Virus record (IMG/VR): IMGVR_UViG_3300033153_005134
Span: 1 to 38,451 of that record
Reading direction: 5' to 3' (one strand)
From: a virus
DNA length: 38,451 nucleotides
The position numbers and the translations under genes were made by a program. Below the pieces are notes generated by a model, which saw only the letters and a list, made by a program, of their open reading frames with translations, did not search any database and had not been told where the DNA came from. This document shows positions 8,136 to 16,376 of the stretch, piece by piece (position 1 is the first letter of the stretch; every line of letters begins with the position of its first letter).

Positions 8136-8285
8136 TTGCGAAACAAAAATCATAACGATGGATACCCAAATGTCAAGAACAGTTATGTTAAAAACAATTC
8201 CCTATTTGTAATTGAAATAGACAATGGTGATATTTATTATATACCACTAGCAGGAATTTATTCAATAAAAGAAACAAGACGTTAA
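8136..8285 (+). CDS. Possible 49-residue protein (TTG start)
   Basis: An open frame from TTG 8136, one base after the dUTPase stop codon, to TAA 8283. The product has a hydrophilic Asn-rich N-terminus and a regular beta-like C-terminus (LFVIEIDNGDIYYIPLAGI). It is followed at once by the operon terminator. The amino-acid pattern looks like a real small protein, but the ribosome-binding site is weak (ACAGG) and the start is non-ATG, so I am not sure it is translated. Confidence 0.4.
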   Translation: MRNKNHNDGYPNVKNSYVKNNSLFVIEIDNGDIYYIPLAGIYSIKETRR

Positions 8286-8296
8286 AAACAGTAAAA

Positions 8297-8326
8297 AAAA
8301 TAGGGCTATTAATTTAGCCCTATTTT
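8297..8326. terminator. Bidirectional intrinsic terminator between convergent operons
   Basis: Stem AAAATAGGGCTA / TAGCCCTATTTT (8297-8308 and 8315-8326) with a six-base loop. An A-run precedes it and a T-run follows, so it can end the plus-strand nucleotide operon and the minus-strand tail operon. The left flank (8287-8303) is identical to the flank of the minus-strand terminator at 21962-21978. The remaining gap to 8431 holds only a short CATATG-centred palindrome near 8353-8358. Confidence 0.85.
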
Positions 8327-8431
8327 TATTTAAATATCCCCTCTGTAACCCCCATATGTGGGTGTTTTCCCCTCTACACTACCACATATCAGGTAAAAAC
8401 TTTTCATAAAATCACCATTTTATTCAAACAA

Positions 8432-9616
8432 TTAACTATAACTCGCACCTGCTGTAACCCATCTGTCCACAGTTCCCGAATTGGTTACATTGGTTGACAC
8501 AGGAGTTCCACCACTTCCTTTATAAATATACCAACCACCATACCCGTTTTCATATATTTCACCCCAATCACCACTAGCAGTAAAAAGACCATCATGATGA
8601 TATCTATTGGCAGTTACAATAATACCCACCCCATCAATATCCATAGTTATATTTTGTGGAGATGTGTCAATGTCGTCTGAATCGCCATCATCGTATGCAG
8701 TCACCTTTGAAAGAGCAAACCAATACAGGTAGGCTTTTGATTCTGAAAATGTTAAAGTATTAGTGCCAGTTGACGGATTTATTTTATCAAATATTCCAGC
8801 AAATGAACTTGTTTCAGGAACATCATATCTTTCCGTCATAGCATCACCATCGTATGTTACAGCACCCGAAGCTGTATCATCAACTGTTGCACAAACAAGA
8901 GCAGCAGTGTTCGCTGGTATCGTAACCGAACCAGTAGTAAAGGCTGTTTCTATTCCATAAGTTAAGAGTTTAGGAGAATCAATATTATTAACTGTTCCAC
9001 TAAGTCTTATTAATGAATTAACATTCGTACCTGAACCTGTCCAACTCCAAGCAATAGTATCTCCCTCATAGTCATCACCCAAGGCTAACCCTTCACCAGC
9101 ACCATTTGTGACTTCTGCACGTTCAGTGCCAGTTGTACAACTTGCAGAGTGCGAACCTATATGACCACATATAGATACAACTAAATCATTTGACCCATAG
9201 TAAATAAGCGAAGTAGATATAGTAGATGATGATGTATTTTCACTTGTAGCTCTAAAATTTACTATTGCTATATTATTGTATTGAGTAGCTATTATTGCCT
9301 GATTACCACTACCACCAGAAGCCACAATGTTTCCAGATGTTTGAGTTGGATTAAGCATATAGTACATGGCAACATTCATGCCACCCTCATCTCTGTCACC
9401 CAAATAAGTAAAGTTATCTACACCATTATATACTACACCAGAGTATGCATCATTATTATCATTCATAATGCCAACAAGTAAACAAATGTCATCCCCAGAA
9501 TTTGTGGTAAAGGCAACCACAGAACTTGATGCTGTACTTACTTTAGAAAATTCAGCAGTAGCATAAGAGTCCCCACTAACATTTACGCCAAAATATGCTG
9601 GTAAAAATATTCCCAT
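8432..9616 (-). CDS. Tail-tip adhesin / receptor-binding-type protein
   Basis: A 394-residue protein rich in Ser, Thr, Gly and Asn with a beta-sandwich character. It holds two related domains of roughly 110 residues. The first includes VVYNGVDNFTYLGD followed by AMYYMLNP. The second includes AVTYDGDAMTERYD followed by GIFDKINPSTG, so the pattern (Y-x-G-x-x-M/F-T ... NP-x-x-G) is repeated. A shorter C-terminal domain (SPQNITMDIDG onward) ends the protein. It is the last gene of the tail operon, with TAAGGAGG overlapping the stop codon of the fibre gene. Position and composition suggest a virion surface or receptor-binding protein; no enzymatic motif is visible. Confidence 0.6.
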   Translation of the reverse strand: MGIFLPAYFGVNVSGDSYATAEFSKVSTASSSVVAFTTNSGDDICLLVGIMNDNNDAYSGVVYNGVDNFTYLGDRDEGGMNVAMYYMLNPTQTSGNIVASGGSGNQAIIATQYNNIAIVNFRATSENTSSSTISTSLIYYGSNDLVVSICGHIGSHSASCTTGTERAEVTNGAGEGLALGDDYEGDTIAWSWTGSGTNVNSLIRLSGTVNNIDSPKLLTYGIETAFTTGSVTIPANTAALVCATVDDTASGAVTYDGDAMTERYDVPETSSFAGIFDKINPSTGTNTLTFSESKAYLYWFALSKVTAYDDGDSDDIDTSPQNITMDIDGVGIIVTANRYHHDGLFTASGDWGEIYENGYGGWYIYKGSGGTPVSTNVTNSGTVDRWVTAGASYS

Positions 9617-9627
9617 ATTAATCCTCC

Positions 9628-11280
9628 TTATGAAGTTGTATTGCCAGCAAAATAAACCTCTGGTGCAGTACCAGCATTAGACTCAATAAATAGTGTTCCA
9701 ATAGCGTATTGTCCAGCAAGCTTTGTATGTGTATCAAAATTCCTAACATTACCAGTTCCACCAGCGGCAACAGTTACTTGTCCAGCACCCTTTTGAATAA
9801 TTAAACAATTAAATCCAGCAGGAAGTGTAGAGCCAACAGTTAATGTAATGGCTGAAGCATTATTTAGTGTAACAATCTTCCCATTATCACTTGAAAGTAA
9901 TGTATAGGTAGTTCCAGTTTGTGTATTGATTTCACCCTCAAATCCATAAAGGGTATTTGCGTTTCCATCTATATTTGATTGTGCTGATAATACACCAGTA
10001 CCCTTACCAGCTAATTCAAGGTCAATATTTGTATCAGTACCTTTTGCTTCAACCTTTGGTGCATTTGTAGCAATGGCATTTGCGATACTAATATGATTTA
10101 CAGCAGATGCAACTTGTGTGGCTTCTAAAATTTCATTATCATTTGAATCAGTAAGATTATTACCATTTAAATTTAAATCACCACCAAGTTGAGGACTTGT
10201 ATCTTCTACAACATTGTCCAAAGTTCCTTTTGCATTCAATTGGGTTTGAATTGCACTTGATACACCAGACAAATGACCTATTTCAGTAGCGGTAACACTA
10301 TCAATTTGTTTTCCATCCAAATCAAGATTCCCACCAAGAGTTGGTGAAGTATCATCTACAAGGTCATCCATATCACCTTTTGCATTCAATTGTGTTTGAA
10401 TATCACTAGAAACACCACTCAAATAACTCATTTCATCAGGAGTAACGCCTTCAATATTTTTACCATTTGCATCTAAATTTCCACCTAGTTGTGGGGTGAC
10501 ATCTTCTACCATATTATATAATGGTGCTATTTCCTTAAATACATGTCCATACCAAGCTACGCCATCACTAAAAAACAATCCTCTTTCATTTTGTCCTAAA
10601 GTTGCAATTGTTGCTGGTGCATCACTTTTAACCACTAAGTTTTCTGCACCACCAGCAGTATTTGCAATATAAAAATACGGATTAGTGTCTGCTTCTGCTG
10701 GAAGCTCAACATCACGATGAGAACCATCAGGGTCTAAAGCTTGAACACTCCCAGAATAATCTGTTAGCGTTTTAGTCGCAGAAAGTATTTCTATATTTTT
10801 TATTAAAATAGCAGGATTTTCAACATCAGATACAATAATCCATGAAGTTCCATTGTATATCAAATCATATCTTCTATTTTTTTTAAAATGATTGCTTGTT
10901 AAATTTATAGCAGTTCCAGCATTATTTATTGTATAAACCGACTTAACTCCAAGGGAATTAATATTCAATGTTACAGTTCCATCTGAATCTTGGTCTATTT
11001 GTAAAATTATTTTTAAATTAGTCGCATACGATGTTATTCCAGAAATTCCAGTTGCAACATATAAGCTTCCAGAATCAAAAGTTGCATTTACAAATTCAGC
11101 ACCCTTTGATAATTCAAGAGCATCAATGCTGTCCTGAATTGCCGTTAAAGCAGCTTCAAGTTTTGTAACATTACTTCCACTTGTACCAGCCATATCTGTT
11201 CTATAATCTAAAAACAGTTCAGAAGCATCGGTAACGGGGTCATACATCGTAAGATTATAATTTGTTGTTGTACTTGTCAT
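9628..11280 (-). CDS. Tail fibre protein with repeated LGGNLDxxGxxI motifs
   Basis: A 550-residue fibre-like protein. The central part has repeats of about 50 residues containing TSPxLGGNLDxxGKxI and HLSGVSSxIQTQLNAKG, a pattern I know from phage tail fibres and trimeric beta-helical stalks. Before the repeats, the region around residues 55-240 contains domains with SWIIVSD and VAWYGHV patterns. After them comes KGTGVLSAQSNIDGNAN and a C-terminal domain with TLLSSDNGKIVTLNN, a fold found in structural and adhesion proteins. It follows the small tail genes and precedes the adhesin, each with a TAAGGAGG ribosome-binding site. The role is host recognition or fibre stalk. Confidence 0.75.
   Translation of the reverse strand: MTSTTTNYNLTMYDPVTDASELFLDYRTDMAGTSGSNVTKLEAALTAIQDSIDALELSKGAEFVNATFDSGSLYVATGISGITSYATNLKIILQIDQDSDGTVTLNINSLGVKSVYTINNAGTAINLTSNHFKKNRRYDLIYNGTSWIIVSDVENPAILIKNIEILSATKTLTDYSGSVQALDPDGSHRDVELPAEADTNPYFYIANTAGGAENLVVKSDAPATIATLGQNERGLFFSDGVAWYGHVFKEIAPLYNMVEDVTPQLGGNLDANGKNIEGVTPDEMSYLSGVSSDIQTQLNAKGDMDDLVDDTSPTLGGNLDLDGKQIDSVTATEIGHLSGVSSAIQTQLNAKGTLDNVVEDTSPQLGGDLNLNGNNLTDSNDNEILEATQVASAVNHISIANAIATNAPKVEAKGTDTNIDLELAGKGTGVLSAQSNIDGNANTLYGFEGEINTQTGTTYTLLSSDNGKIVTLNNASAITLTVGSTLPAGFNCLIIQKGAGQVTVAAGGTGNVRNFDTHTKLAGQYAIGTLFIESNAGTAPEVYFAGNTTS
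10180..10516 (-). repeat. Direct repeats inside the fibre gene
   Basis: Two full units and one partial unit of about 150 bases encode the repeated LGGNLD and SGVSSxIQTQLNAK segments of the fibre. The DNA copies have diverged but stay recognisable, for example the repeated stretch ttttgcattcaattg near 10229 and 10379. Copy number could change by recombination. Confidence 0.7.
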
Positions 11281-11293
11281 ATTTTCCTCCTTA

Positions 11294-11782
11294 TTAGGCT
11301 GTTGTATAATCTAAATCTTGAAGTGTTTCAACATCCATAGTTGCAAGTGTATCACTATCCCAATCTGACAACAGATAAAACTGTGCCAAAATGGGTGTAA
11401 AAACAATATCCAATGCCATTTCATCCATTGTAACAGATAAAGTTGATTGAAGTCTCATTGTTAATGATAGCAATAAATCATTTGTCATAATTGTTTGAAG
11501 TTTCAAAGTTTCAGAAATAGTTAGTACAAGACTAATCGCACCAACTAAAGTAAGTGAAATCATTTCTCTTAATTTCATAATTGAAATTGAAAATAAAGTT
11601 CCATTAGTTATCATGTCAAGTGTTAAATTTGCCTGTTCACTTAATGAAGACACCAAAGAGTTATATTGCGTTATTAATAAAGTCCAACTATCGGTAACAG
11701 TAAACCCCTCAAGAAAAATACTAAATGATTTTATGGTTTTAACATAAAGATTATAAATCTTTTTATTAATTGATGTTGTCAT
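11294..11782 (-). CDS. Hypothetical tail-module protein
   Basis: A 162-residue protein I do not recognise. It is rich in Leu, Ser, Thr and Ile with many short amphipathic stretches (SLTLVGAISLVLTISETLKL), and ends in an acidic DWDSDTLATMDVETLQDLDY tail. The alternating pattern suggests a beta-rich or helical-bundle structural protein rather than a membrane protein. It lies between two small tail proteins and the fibre gene, and its ribosome-binding site overlaps the stop codon of the gene before it. A role in the baseplate or fibre attachment is inferred from position. Confidence 0.6.
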   Translation of the reverse strand: MTTSINKKIYNLYVKTIKSFSIFLEGFTVTDSWTLLITQYNSLVSSLSEQANLTLDMITNGTLFSISIMKLREMISLTLVGAISLVLTISETLKLQTIMTNDLLLSLTMRLQSTLSVTMDEMALDIVFTPILAQFYLLSDWDSDTLATMDVETLQDLDYTTA

Positions 11783-11791
11783 AATAACACC

Positions 11792-12199
11792 TTAACTATT
11801 AACAATACTTACTGTTATAGCCCCAACCGCAAAATAAACAACCGTATTTATTTGAACTTGTCTTGAAGGTGATAAAGCACCAAAATACAACATATTTCCA
11901 GATGTTATTGCATCAGAAATAAACACATGTGTAATAGTTCCCCAAGACGCTGTGCTTTCTACAAATTGAACCACCGTCAGATTTGTAAGAGACCCACTTG
12001 CTGCTGTATCCCAATTTATTTTATTATTTGTTAGTGCAATCCTAGCATAAGCCCCACCACTTGGTTCTGTTTCACCAGTTCCATCATCACCGATAGATGT
12101 TGTTGACAAACCAAAGTATAATGTACTTGGGGTTGTGTATGCTGTATTTCCAAAATCTTTATCTAAAATTCTATTTGATTGATAGTATGTAATACTCAT
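11792..12199 (-). CDS. Small virion/tail-tip protein of a widespread phage family
   Basis: This 135-residue protein matches a pattern common in phage tail regions: NTAYTTPSTLYFGLSTT near the N-terminus, GGAYARIALTNN with W in the middle, then SWGTITHVFISDA, GNMLYFGAL and a C-terminal VVYFAVGAITVSI strand. Members are usually annotated as putative structural or baseplate-associated proteins; the biochemical role is not established to my knowledge. TAGGAGG precedes the ATG. It lies in a run of small tail genes downstream of Tal. Confidence 0.65.
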   Translation of the reverse strand: MSITYYQSNRILDKDFGNTAYTTPSTLYFGLSTTSIGDDGTGETEPSGGAYARIALTNNKINWDTAASGSLTNLTVVQFVESTASWGTITHVFISDAITSGNMLYFGALSPSRQVQINTVVYFAVGAITVSIVNS

Positions 12200-12211
12200 A
12201 TTTTCCTCCTA

Positions 12212-12562
12212 TTATGTGTTTGATATTTTTGGTAGAATTGTAATTATTCCTTGTGCTGGAACAAATTCACTACCAGAAAAGTCTGTTATTACTGGTTGAT
12301 GAACATACTTGCCCTCTAATCCTTCTGTTTCAGAAGCCAATAAAGTTACTGTAAATTCACTTATATCTGTAATAACACCACTTTTAGTTAATATATTATA
12401 GTCTTGTTGACCATAAAGGCTCATGTTCCATTCAATTGTGGCTGATGAAATATCTAATGCTATACCATCTTCATCATAAGTATTAAATTCAAGCACATAT
12501 TCATTTCCACCAATGAATGAAATCTCATCCAAACAATTTAATTCTATGTATGATTGAGCCAT
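12212..12562 (-). CDS. Baseplate/fibre-attachment-like small protein
   Basis: A 116-residue beta-rich protein. The pattern YVLEFNTYDEDGIALDISSA followed by IEWNMSLYGQ resembles the N-terminal domain of baseplate upper proteins and of other fibre-anchoring phage proteins that begin with 'dG.pldls.at..w.l'. No catalytic motif is seen. Its ATG overlaps the TAA of the previous gene (TAATG), so the two are translationally coupled. The assignment rests on pattern and location. Confidence 0.5.
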   Translation of the reverse strand: MAQSYIELNCLDEISFIGGNEYVLEFNTYDEDGIALDISSATIEWNMSLYGQQDYNILTKSGVITDISEFTVTLLASETEGLEGKYVHQPVITDFSGSEFVPAQGIITILPKISNT

Positions 12563-12843
12563 TATTTATCATCCTTTTTTATCTCTTTTTTTTTCTCTTG
12601 TTTTTCTTTCCCCTCAAAATTCATAGCTTCCTCCAAGGAAACATTTAACATTATTGTTGAATTATAAAGACCATCAAATACTGCATTTAATGTTTTTGAA
12701 TTTTGATGTCCTTTAACATCAACTTGCTCTAAAAGCTTATATGATTCAAAAATATATTGTTTTACATAACTAATTTTCTCTGATAAAGTTTTTGATTCAA
12801 ATTCTTCTTGTTGATTTATTTCTTCATTCATAATATTCTCCAT
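12562..12843 (-). CDS. Hypothetical small helical protein
   Basis: A 93-residue charged protein with an acidic N-terminus and a Lys-rich C-terminal tail (KEKQEKKKEIKKDD). The centre (SEKISYVKQYIFESYKLLEQ) looks helical. It starts with an ATG overlapping the Tal stop codon (TAATG); an internal ATG four codons later is also possible. It is coupled to both neighbours. No family is recognised. Confidence 0.55.
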   Translation of the reverse strand: MENIMNEEINQQEEFESKTLSEKISYVKQYIFESYKLLEQVDVKGHQNSKTLNAVFDGLYNSTIMLNVSLEEAMNFEGKEKQEKKKEIKKDDK

Positions 12844-15533
12844 TATATATATGTATATCCAGTAAAAATTCCTTTATAAAAATGTAGTCTTACAGCAGCA
12901 TAAGCCCCACCCACAGGAAGATTTGATGTTTGACCAATATTTCCATTAATTTCAAGATTTCCACTAGGATATAATCTGACCGTACCACCCTGTATGCTGG
13001 CAATACCAGAAGAGCGTATACTTACATAGCTAGCACCAACAAGGTCTACACCAGTGCTTCCGCTAAGTCCAACAAAACTTGATGCTAAAAACATTACAGC
13101 ACCGTCAAGGTCAACATACTTTCCACCACTTCCATTAATTCTTCCACCATAAATTCTATTACCACTCATATTACCATCTGTAATCTTTCCAGCATTAAGT
13201 CCAGTTGCAACTTGGGTATTAACAATTTGACCGATTAATTTATCAGCATAAATGTCACCATCAAATATTGCTGTACTACCACTAATTGATAAAGCACCCA
13301 ATTTAATATTTCCATCACTTCTAATATAATTTCCATGACTGTCAAAAAGACCATTGGAATTTATATCCCATCCACCAATAAAACCATCATCGGCAATTAT
13401 ACTACCAGAAAAAGTTCCAGTAGCACCAGATAAATCACCAGAAAAAACAACATTTCCAGAACTATCCACATGAAATTGTGTTTCCCATGTTCCAGATGGA
13501 TTGGATTCAATTAAAATACCGTCATCGGCATTTAATGAAATTCTATTTTTATTATTGCTTGTTGTCAAAAAGAAAGTGGCATCAGTTAAATAAGCACCAG
13601 AAGCATCAAGAAGAAAATGATTTCCTTCATTTTCAATTGTTAATTGATTTCCAGCAAGTAATCTTCCTACAACTACATCTGCAATAAGACCATATTGGTC
13701 AACACCATCAATCTCAATTCTACCCAATGCAGCACTAGCTGTTTCCCAATTATCTTCTGTAAATGCCAATACATCACTTGTAAGCCAAACCTGATTATCA
13801 GAATATTGTCCTTCGGCTATAAACTGTCTTCCACGAAGACCATTTTGGTCAATTAAAATTTCTTGATTTGTAGAATTAATAACATTATTAACACTAGCAT
13901 CTAAAGCTGAATCAATAAAAGTTGAAACATCATCTTTATAAATCGTATTCCAATTTTCCCAACCTAATTTACCAAAACTAACACTACTTCCAGTTTTAAT
14001 TGTTTTACCAATCAAATCACTGTAGGTAAATGCTTCATTATCAAGTCTAAGTCTGTTGCTTAATGTCATATCAAAATCTTGTGGATTGTCATAAGCAATA
14101 GAAAATTCAAGAACATTTGTTTGCGTATAAGTACCATCACCAAAATCAATTGTTATTTCAGCACCAAGCTCAATCTGATTTTTAAATTCAGAAAATTCTG
14201 GTAAAAACAAAAAGTTTACACCTTCCATTTTAAACTCATATCTTGGTTGGGAAATTCTTCCTAAAACACTAACCCCTTGGTCATATAACTCTTGAGCTAT
14301 TTCTTGAATTTCATCATTTTCCATTATGTCAGTTTGTACAAAATTTTCATTTTGATAAGTATTTTCAAAAATAAATTCTGATAATGTTGTGTATTGTGCT
14401 TCTGTAAAATTATTATCAAAAGATAATGAATCATTTATTGCTTCTAAAGTTGTTGTTACATTACTTATATTTCCTTCTGTAGTTGAAATTTCAGATTCTT
14501 TTGCATCTATTTCAACCTGCTTATCAGCGAGCAAAATATTTATATCACTGTAATCAAGATTTGATTCTATTCTTGTTTTTTGAATCCCCTCTAAAGCAAG
14601 ATATTCATTTTGAAGGTCAACAAGTTCTGATTGTTCCACCACTAATTCTGAACTATATGTCTTTAATAATGTTAAATTATCTGCATAGTCAGTTTGATTT
14701 GCGTCTATAGCAATTTGCCAATCATCAATTGCATCTATCAAATCTTGTGTCATCCAATCAGTTGTGGCATAATATGAAAAATCATAAATAGCACTTGTAC
14801 CAAGAGGATTAACGGTTCTTATATCTAGGTTTCCAGCACCATAGACAAATAAACAAGTTGTAATCTCTTCATTCTTTTCAATCATTCTTCCATTTTTAAT
14901 AAGATTATCAAATGACAAATAAATATCTGTTTCAGTAACAGCACTATCAACTGTATATGCATAAATTTTACTATTAATAGTATCAAATTCAAAAATACAC
15001 TCATAGGCTGTTGCAACTTCATCCATAAGAAAATTATAAACACTTGTTTCATCAATTGAAAAAGTTCTATATTTATTAAGTAACGAAGAATCAACAGAAC
15101 CAACACTCCATGTTGGAAGTCTATCTAGCATTTCTTGAAGTAAAGTTCCCTCTGGACTTATAAGGTCATAAAATTTATAAGTACCATTAAAACCAATAAG
15201 TCTTTTATTAACAGACTTCATTTCAAGTGCTCTACAATCAACATTTTTAATATTTGTAACTCCATCTTTATCTTCAACGGGATTTACAATTTCAAAATAT
15301 CCAAGGTCTCCAAGCAAAACTATTCTTTTGCTTTTAACAAAATCATAAGCTTCAACATCTGTACCATTAATACTTTCTGGAAGAGTAAAGCTTAAACTAT
15401 CCATAGAATTAAACCTTGGAACATAAACTACATTATATGCCATATCCAAAGAATAAATTTCTGTTTTATCTGGATTGCATAATGTCAATGATGGTTTTTC
15501 AGCACGATTAAATATATCAAATGTTTGATTCAT
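12843..15533 (-). CDS. Tail-associated hub protein (Tal / prophage endopeptidase tail type)
   Basis: A large tail-tip hub of about 896 residues, placed straight after Dit as in siphoviruses of Gram-positive hosts. The first 400 residues carry the hub pattern: FNSMDSLSFTLP, DLGYFEIVN, VDCRALEMKSVNKRL, then a helical segment rich in Glu, Asn and Leu near residues 270-360. The middle has RLDNEAFTYSDLIG, typical of Gp18/Tal N-terminal modules. The C-terminal 300 residues (DGFIGGWDINSNGLFDS, DGDIYADKLIGQ) are beta-helical repeats that reach towards the cell. No obvious peptidase active site is seen, so wall-degrading activity is unproven. I chose the ATG at 15533; a GTG at 15542 is an alternative, overlapping Dit by eight bases. 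Confidence 0.8.
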   Translation of the reverse strand: MNQTFDIFNRAEKPSLTLCNPDKTEIYSLDMAYNVVYVPRFNSMDSLSFTLPESINGTDVEAYDFVKSKRIVLLGDLGYFEIVNPVEDKDGVTNIKNVDCRALEMKSVNKRLIGFNGTYKFYDLISPEGTLLQEMLDRLPTWSVGSVDSSLLNKYRTFSIDETSVYNFLMDEVATAYECIFEFDTINSKIYAYTVDSAVTETDIYLSFDNLIKNGRMIEKNEEITTCLFVYGAGNLDIRTVNPLGTSAIYDFSYYATTDWMTQDLIDAIDDWQIAIDANQTDYADNLTLLKTYSSELVVEQSELVDLQNEYLALEGIQKTRIESNLDYSDINILLADKQVEIDAKESEISTTEGNISNVTTTLEAINDSLSFDNNFTEAQYTTLSEFIFENTYQNENFVQTDIMENDEIQEIAQELYDQGVSVLGRISQPRYEFKMEGVNFLFLPEFSEFKNQIELGAEITIDFGDGTYTQTNVLEFSIAYDNPQDFDMTLSNRLRLDNEAFTYSDLIGKTIKTGSSVSFGKLGWENWNTIYKDDVSTFIDSALDASVNNVINSTNQEILIDQNGLRGRQFIAEGQYSDNQVWLTSDVLAFTEDNWETASAALGRIEIDGVDQYGLIADVVVGRLLAGNQLTIENEGNHFLLDASGAYLTDATFFLTTSNNKNRISLNADDGILIESNPSGTWETQFHVDSSGNVVFSGDLSGATGTFSGSIIADDGFIGGWDINSNGLFDSHGNYIRSDGNIKLGALSISGSTAIFDGDIYADKLIGQIVNTQVATGLNAGKITDGNMSGNRIYGGRINGSGGKYVDLDGAVMFLASSFVGLSGSTGVDLVGASYVSIRSSGIASIQGGTVRLYPSGNLEINGNIGQTSNLPVGGAYAAVRLHFYKGIFTGYTYI

Positions 15534-15534
15534 A

Positions 15535-16326
15535 TTATCCACTCAACTTTCTTGCGAATTGATAATTAATTGTTAAATTTGATATATTTCCAGTAATATC
15601 CAAAAAATTATATCCTTTCACAAATCTGAACCAATTTTTATTAAATGTACTTAATCTTCTAAGACCAGTTGAGCTACTAATGATATTTCTTTCATTGTCA
15701 ACTGTCATTATTTCATTTGGTGAAAGACCAGTAAATATAAATTGCCTACTGGCATCATCTGTATTTTCTATTGTCAAGTCACCACCACTAGAATTCATTG
15801 TAAATACAACCTCTGGATATAAATAATCATTATCGTGTGAAGTATTATTAAATACTATTGTGTCTGTTACATTAGCTACAACATAATCATTAGATAATGA
15901 TTTTTCAAATGTCCATCCCCAAGGTGCATCACATACAACCCTAACATTTACACCATAAATTAAGTTACCAATTTTGTAAACAGTTGGATTTTTTAAAATA
16001 CAATTAAAATACGTTGTGTCCATATCAGCCTGAACTATCTGTAAGGTTTTATAGGAATTGTGTCCAAAAAGCCATCCTTGAATAAGTCCAAGGTCAGCAG
16101 ATGTTAGTTCGGCTTCGCTAATAAAGCTTACATCAAACTCAAGAACAGACGAGTGTCTTACACCCAAAAGGTATGTTCTTGCTTTTCTATAAACTTCCTC
16201 CGTAAGAAGCTCAACATCATTTGAGCCTGGATTTGTAGATTCCGAACCATCGGGAGTAAAAATTTTTAAAGAAAATATTTCAGATGGTTTTCCATCAAAA
16301 ATAAACGAATTTCCCCAAAAGCTCAT
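15535..16326 (-). CDS. Distal tail protein (Dit)
   Basis: This 263-residue protein resembles the distal tail protein family (SPP1 gp19.1 type), which forms the hexameric ring joining the tail tube to the tip. Supporting signs are the N-terminal SFIFDGKPSEIFSLKIF, the central YGVNVRVVCDAPWGWTFE stretch characteristic of the end of the first domain, and the C-terminal RRLSTFNKNWFRFVKGYN. Its position between tape measure and Tal is the conserved one. AAGGAGGTC lies six bases before the ATG. Confidence 0.85.
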   Translation of the reverse strand: MSFWGNSFIFDGKPSEIFSLKIFTPDGSESTNPGSNDVELLTEEVYRKARTYLLGVRHSSVLEFDVSFISEAELTSADLGLIQGWLFGHNSYKTLQIVQADMDTTYFNCILKNPTVYKIGNLIYGVNVRVVCDAPWGWTFEKSLSNDYVVANVTDTIVFNNTSHDNDYLYPEVVFTMNSSGGDLTIENTDDASRQFIFTGLSPNEIMTVDNERNIISSSTGLRRLSTFNKNWFRFVKGYNFLDITGNISNLTINYQFARKLSG

Positions 16327-16350
16327 GTTAGACCTCCTTTTTTAATTTAT

Positions 16351-16372
16351 TGGGGTAGATTTCTCTACCCCA
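16351..16372 (-). promoter_or_regulatory. GC-rich hairpin just after the tape-measure gene
   Basis: Perfect nine-base arms TGGGGTAGA / TCTACCCCA with a four-base loop, four bases past the tape-measure stop codon. In the direction of transcription (minus) the hairpin is followed by A-rich rather than T-rich sequence, so it looks more like an mRNA-stabilising or processing hairpin than a full terminator. On the plus strand it would be followed by six T's. Confidence 0.6.
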
Positions 16373-16376
16373 TTTT

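Noticed and set aside
10180-10516. Fibre repeats as a CRISPR-like array or a diversity-generating element.
   Set aside because: The repeats are in frame and diverged at the DNA level, no spacers are present, and no reverse transcriptase or template repeat is seen.
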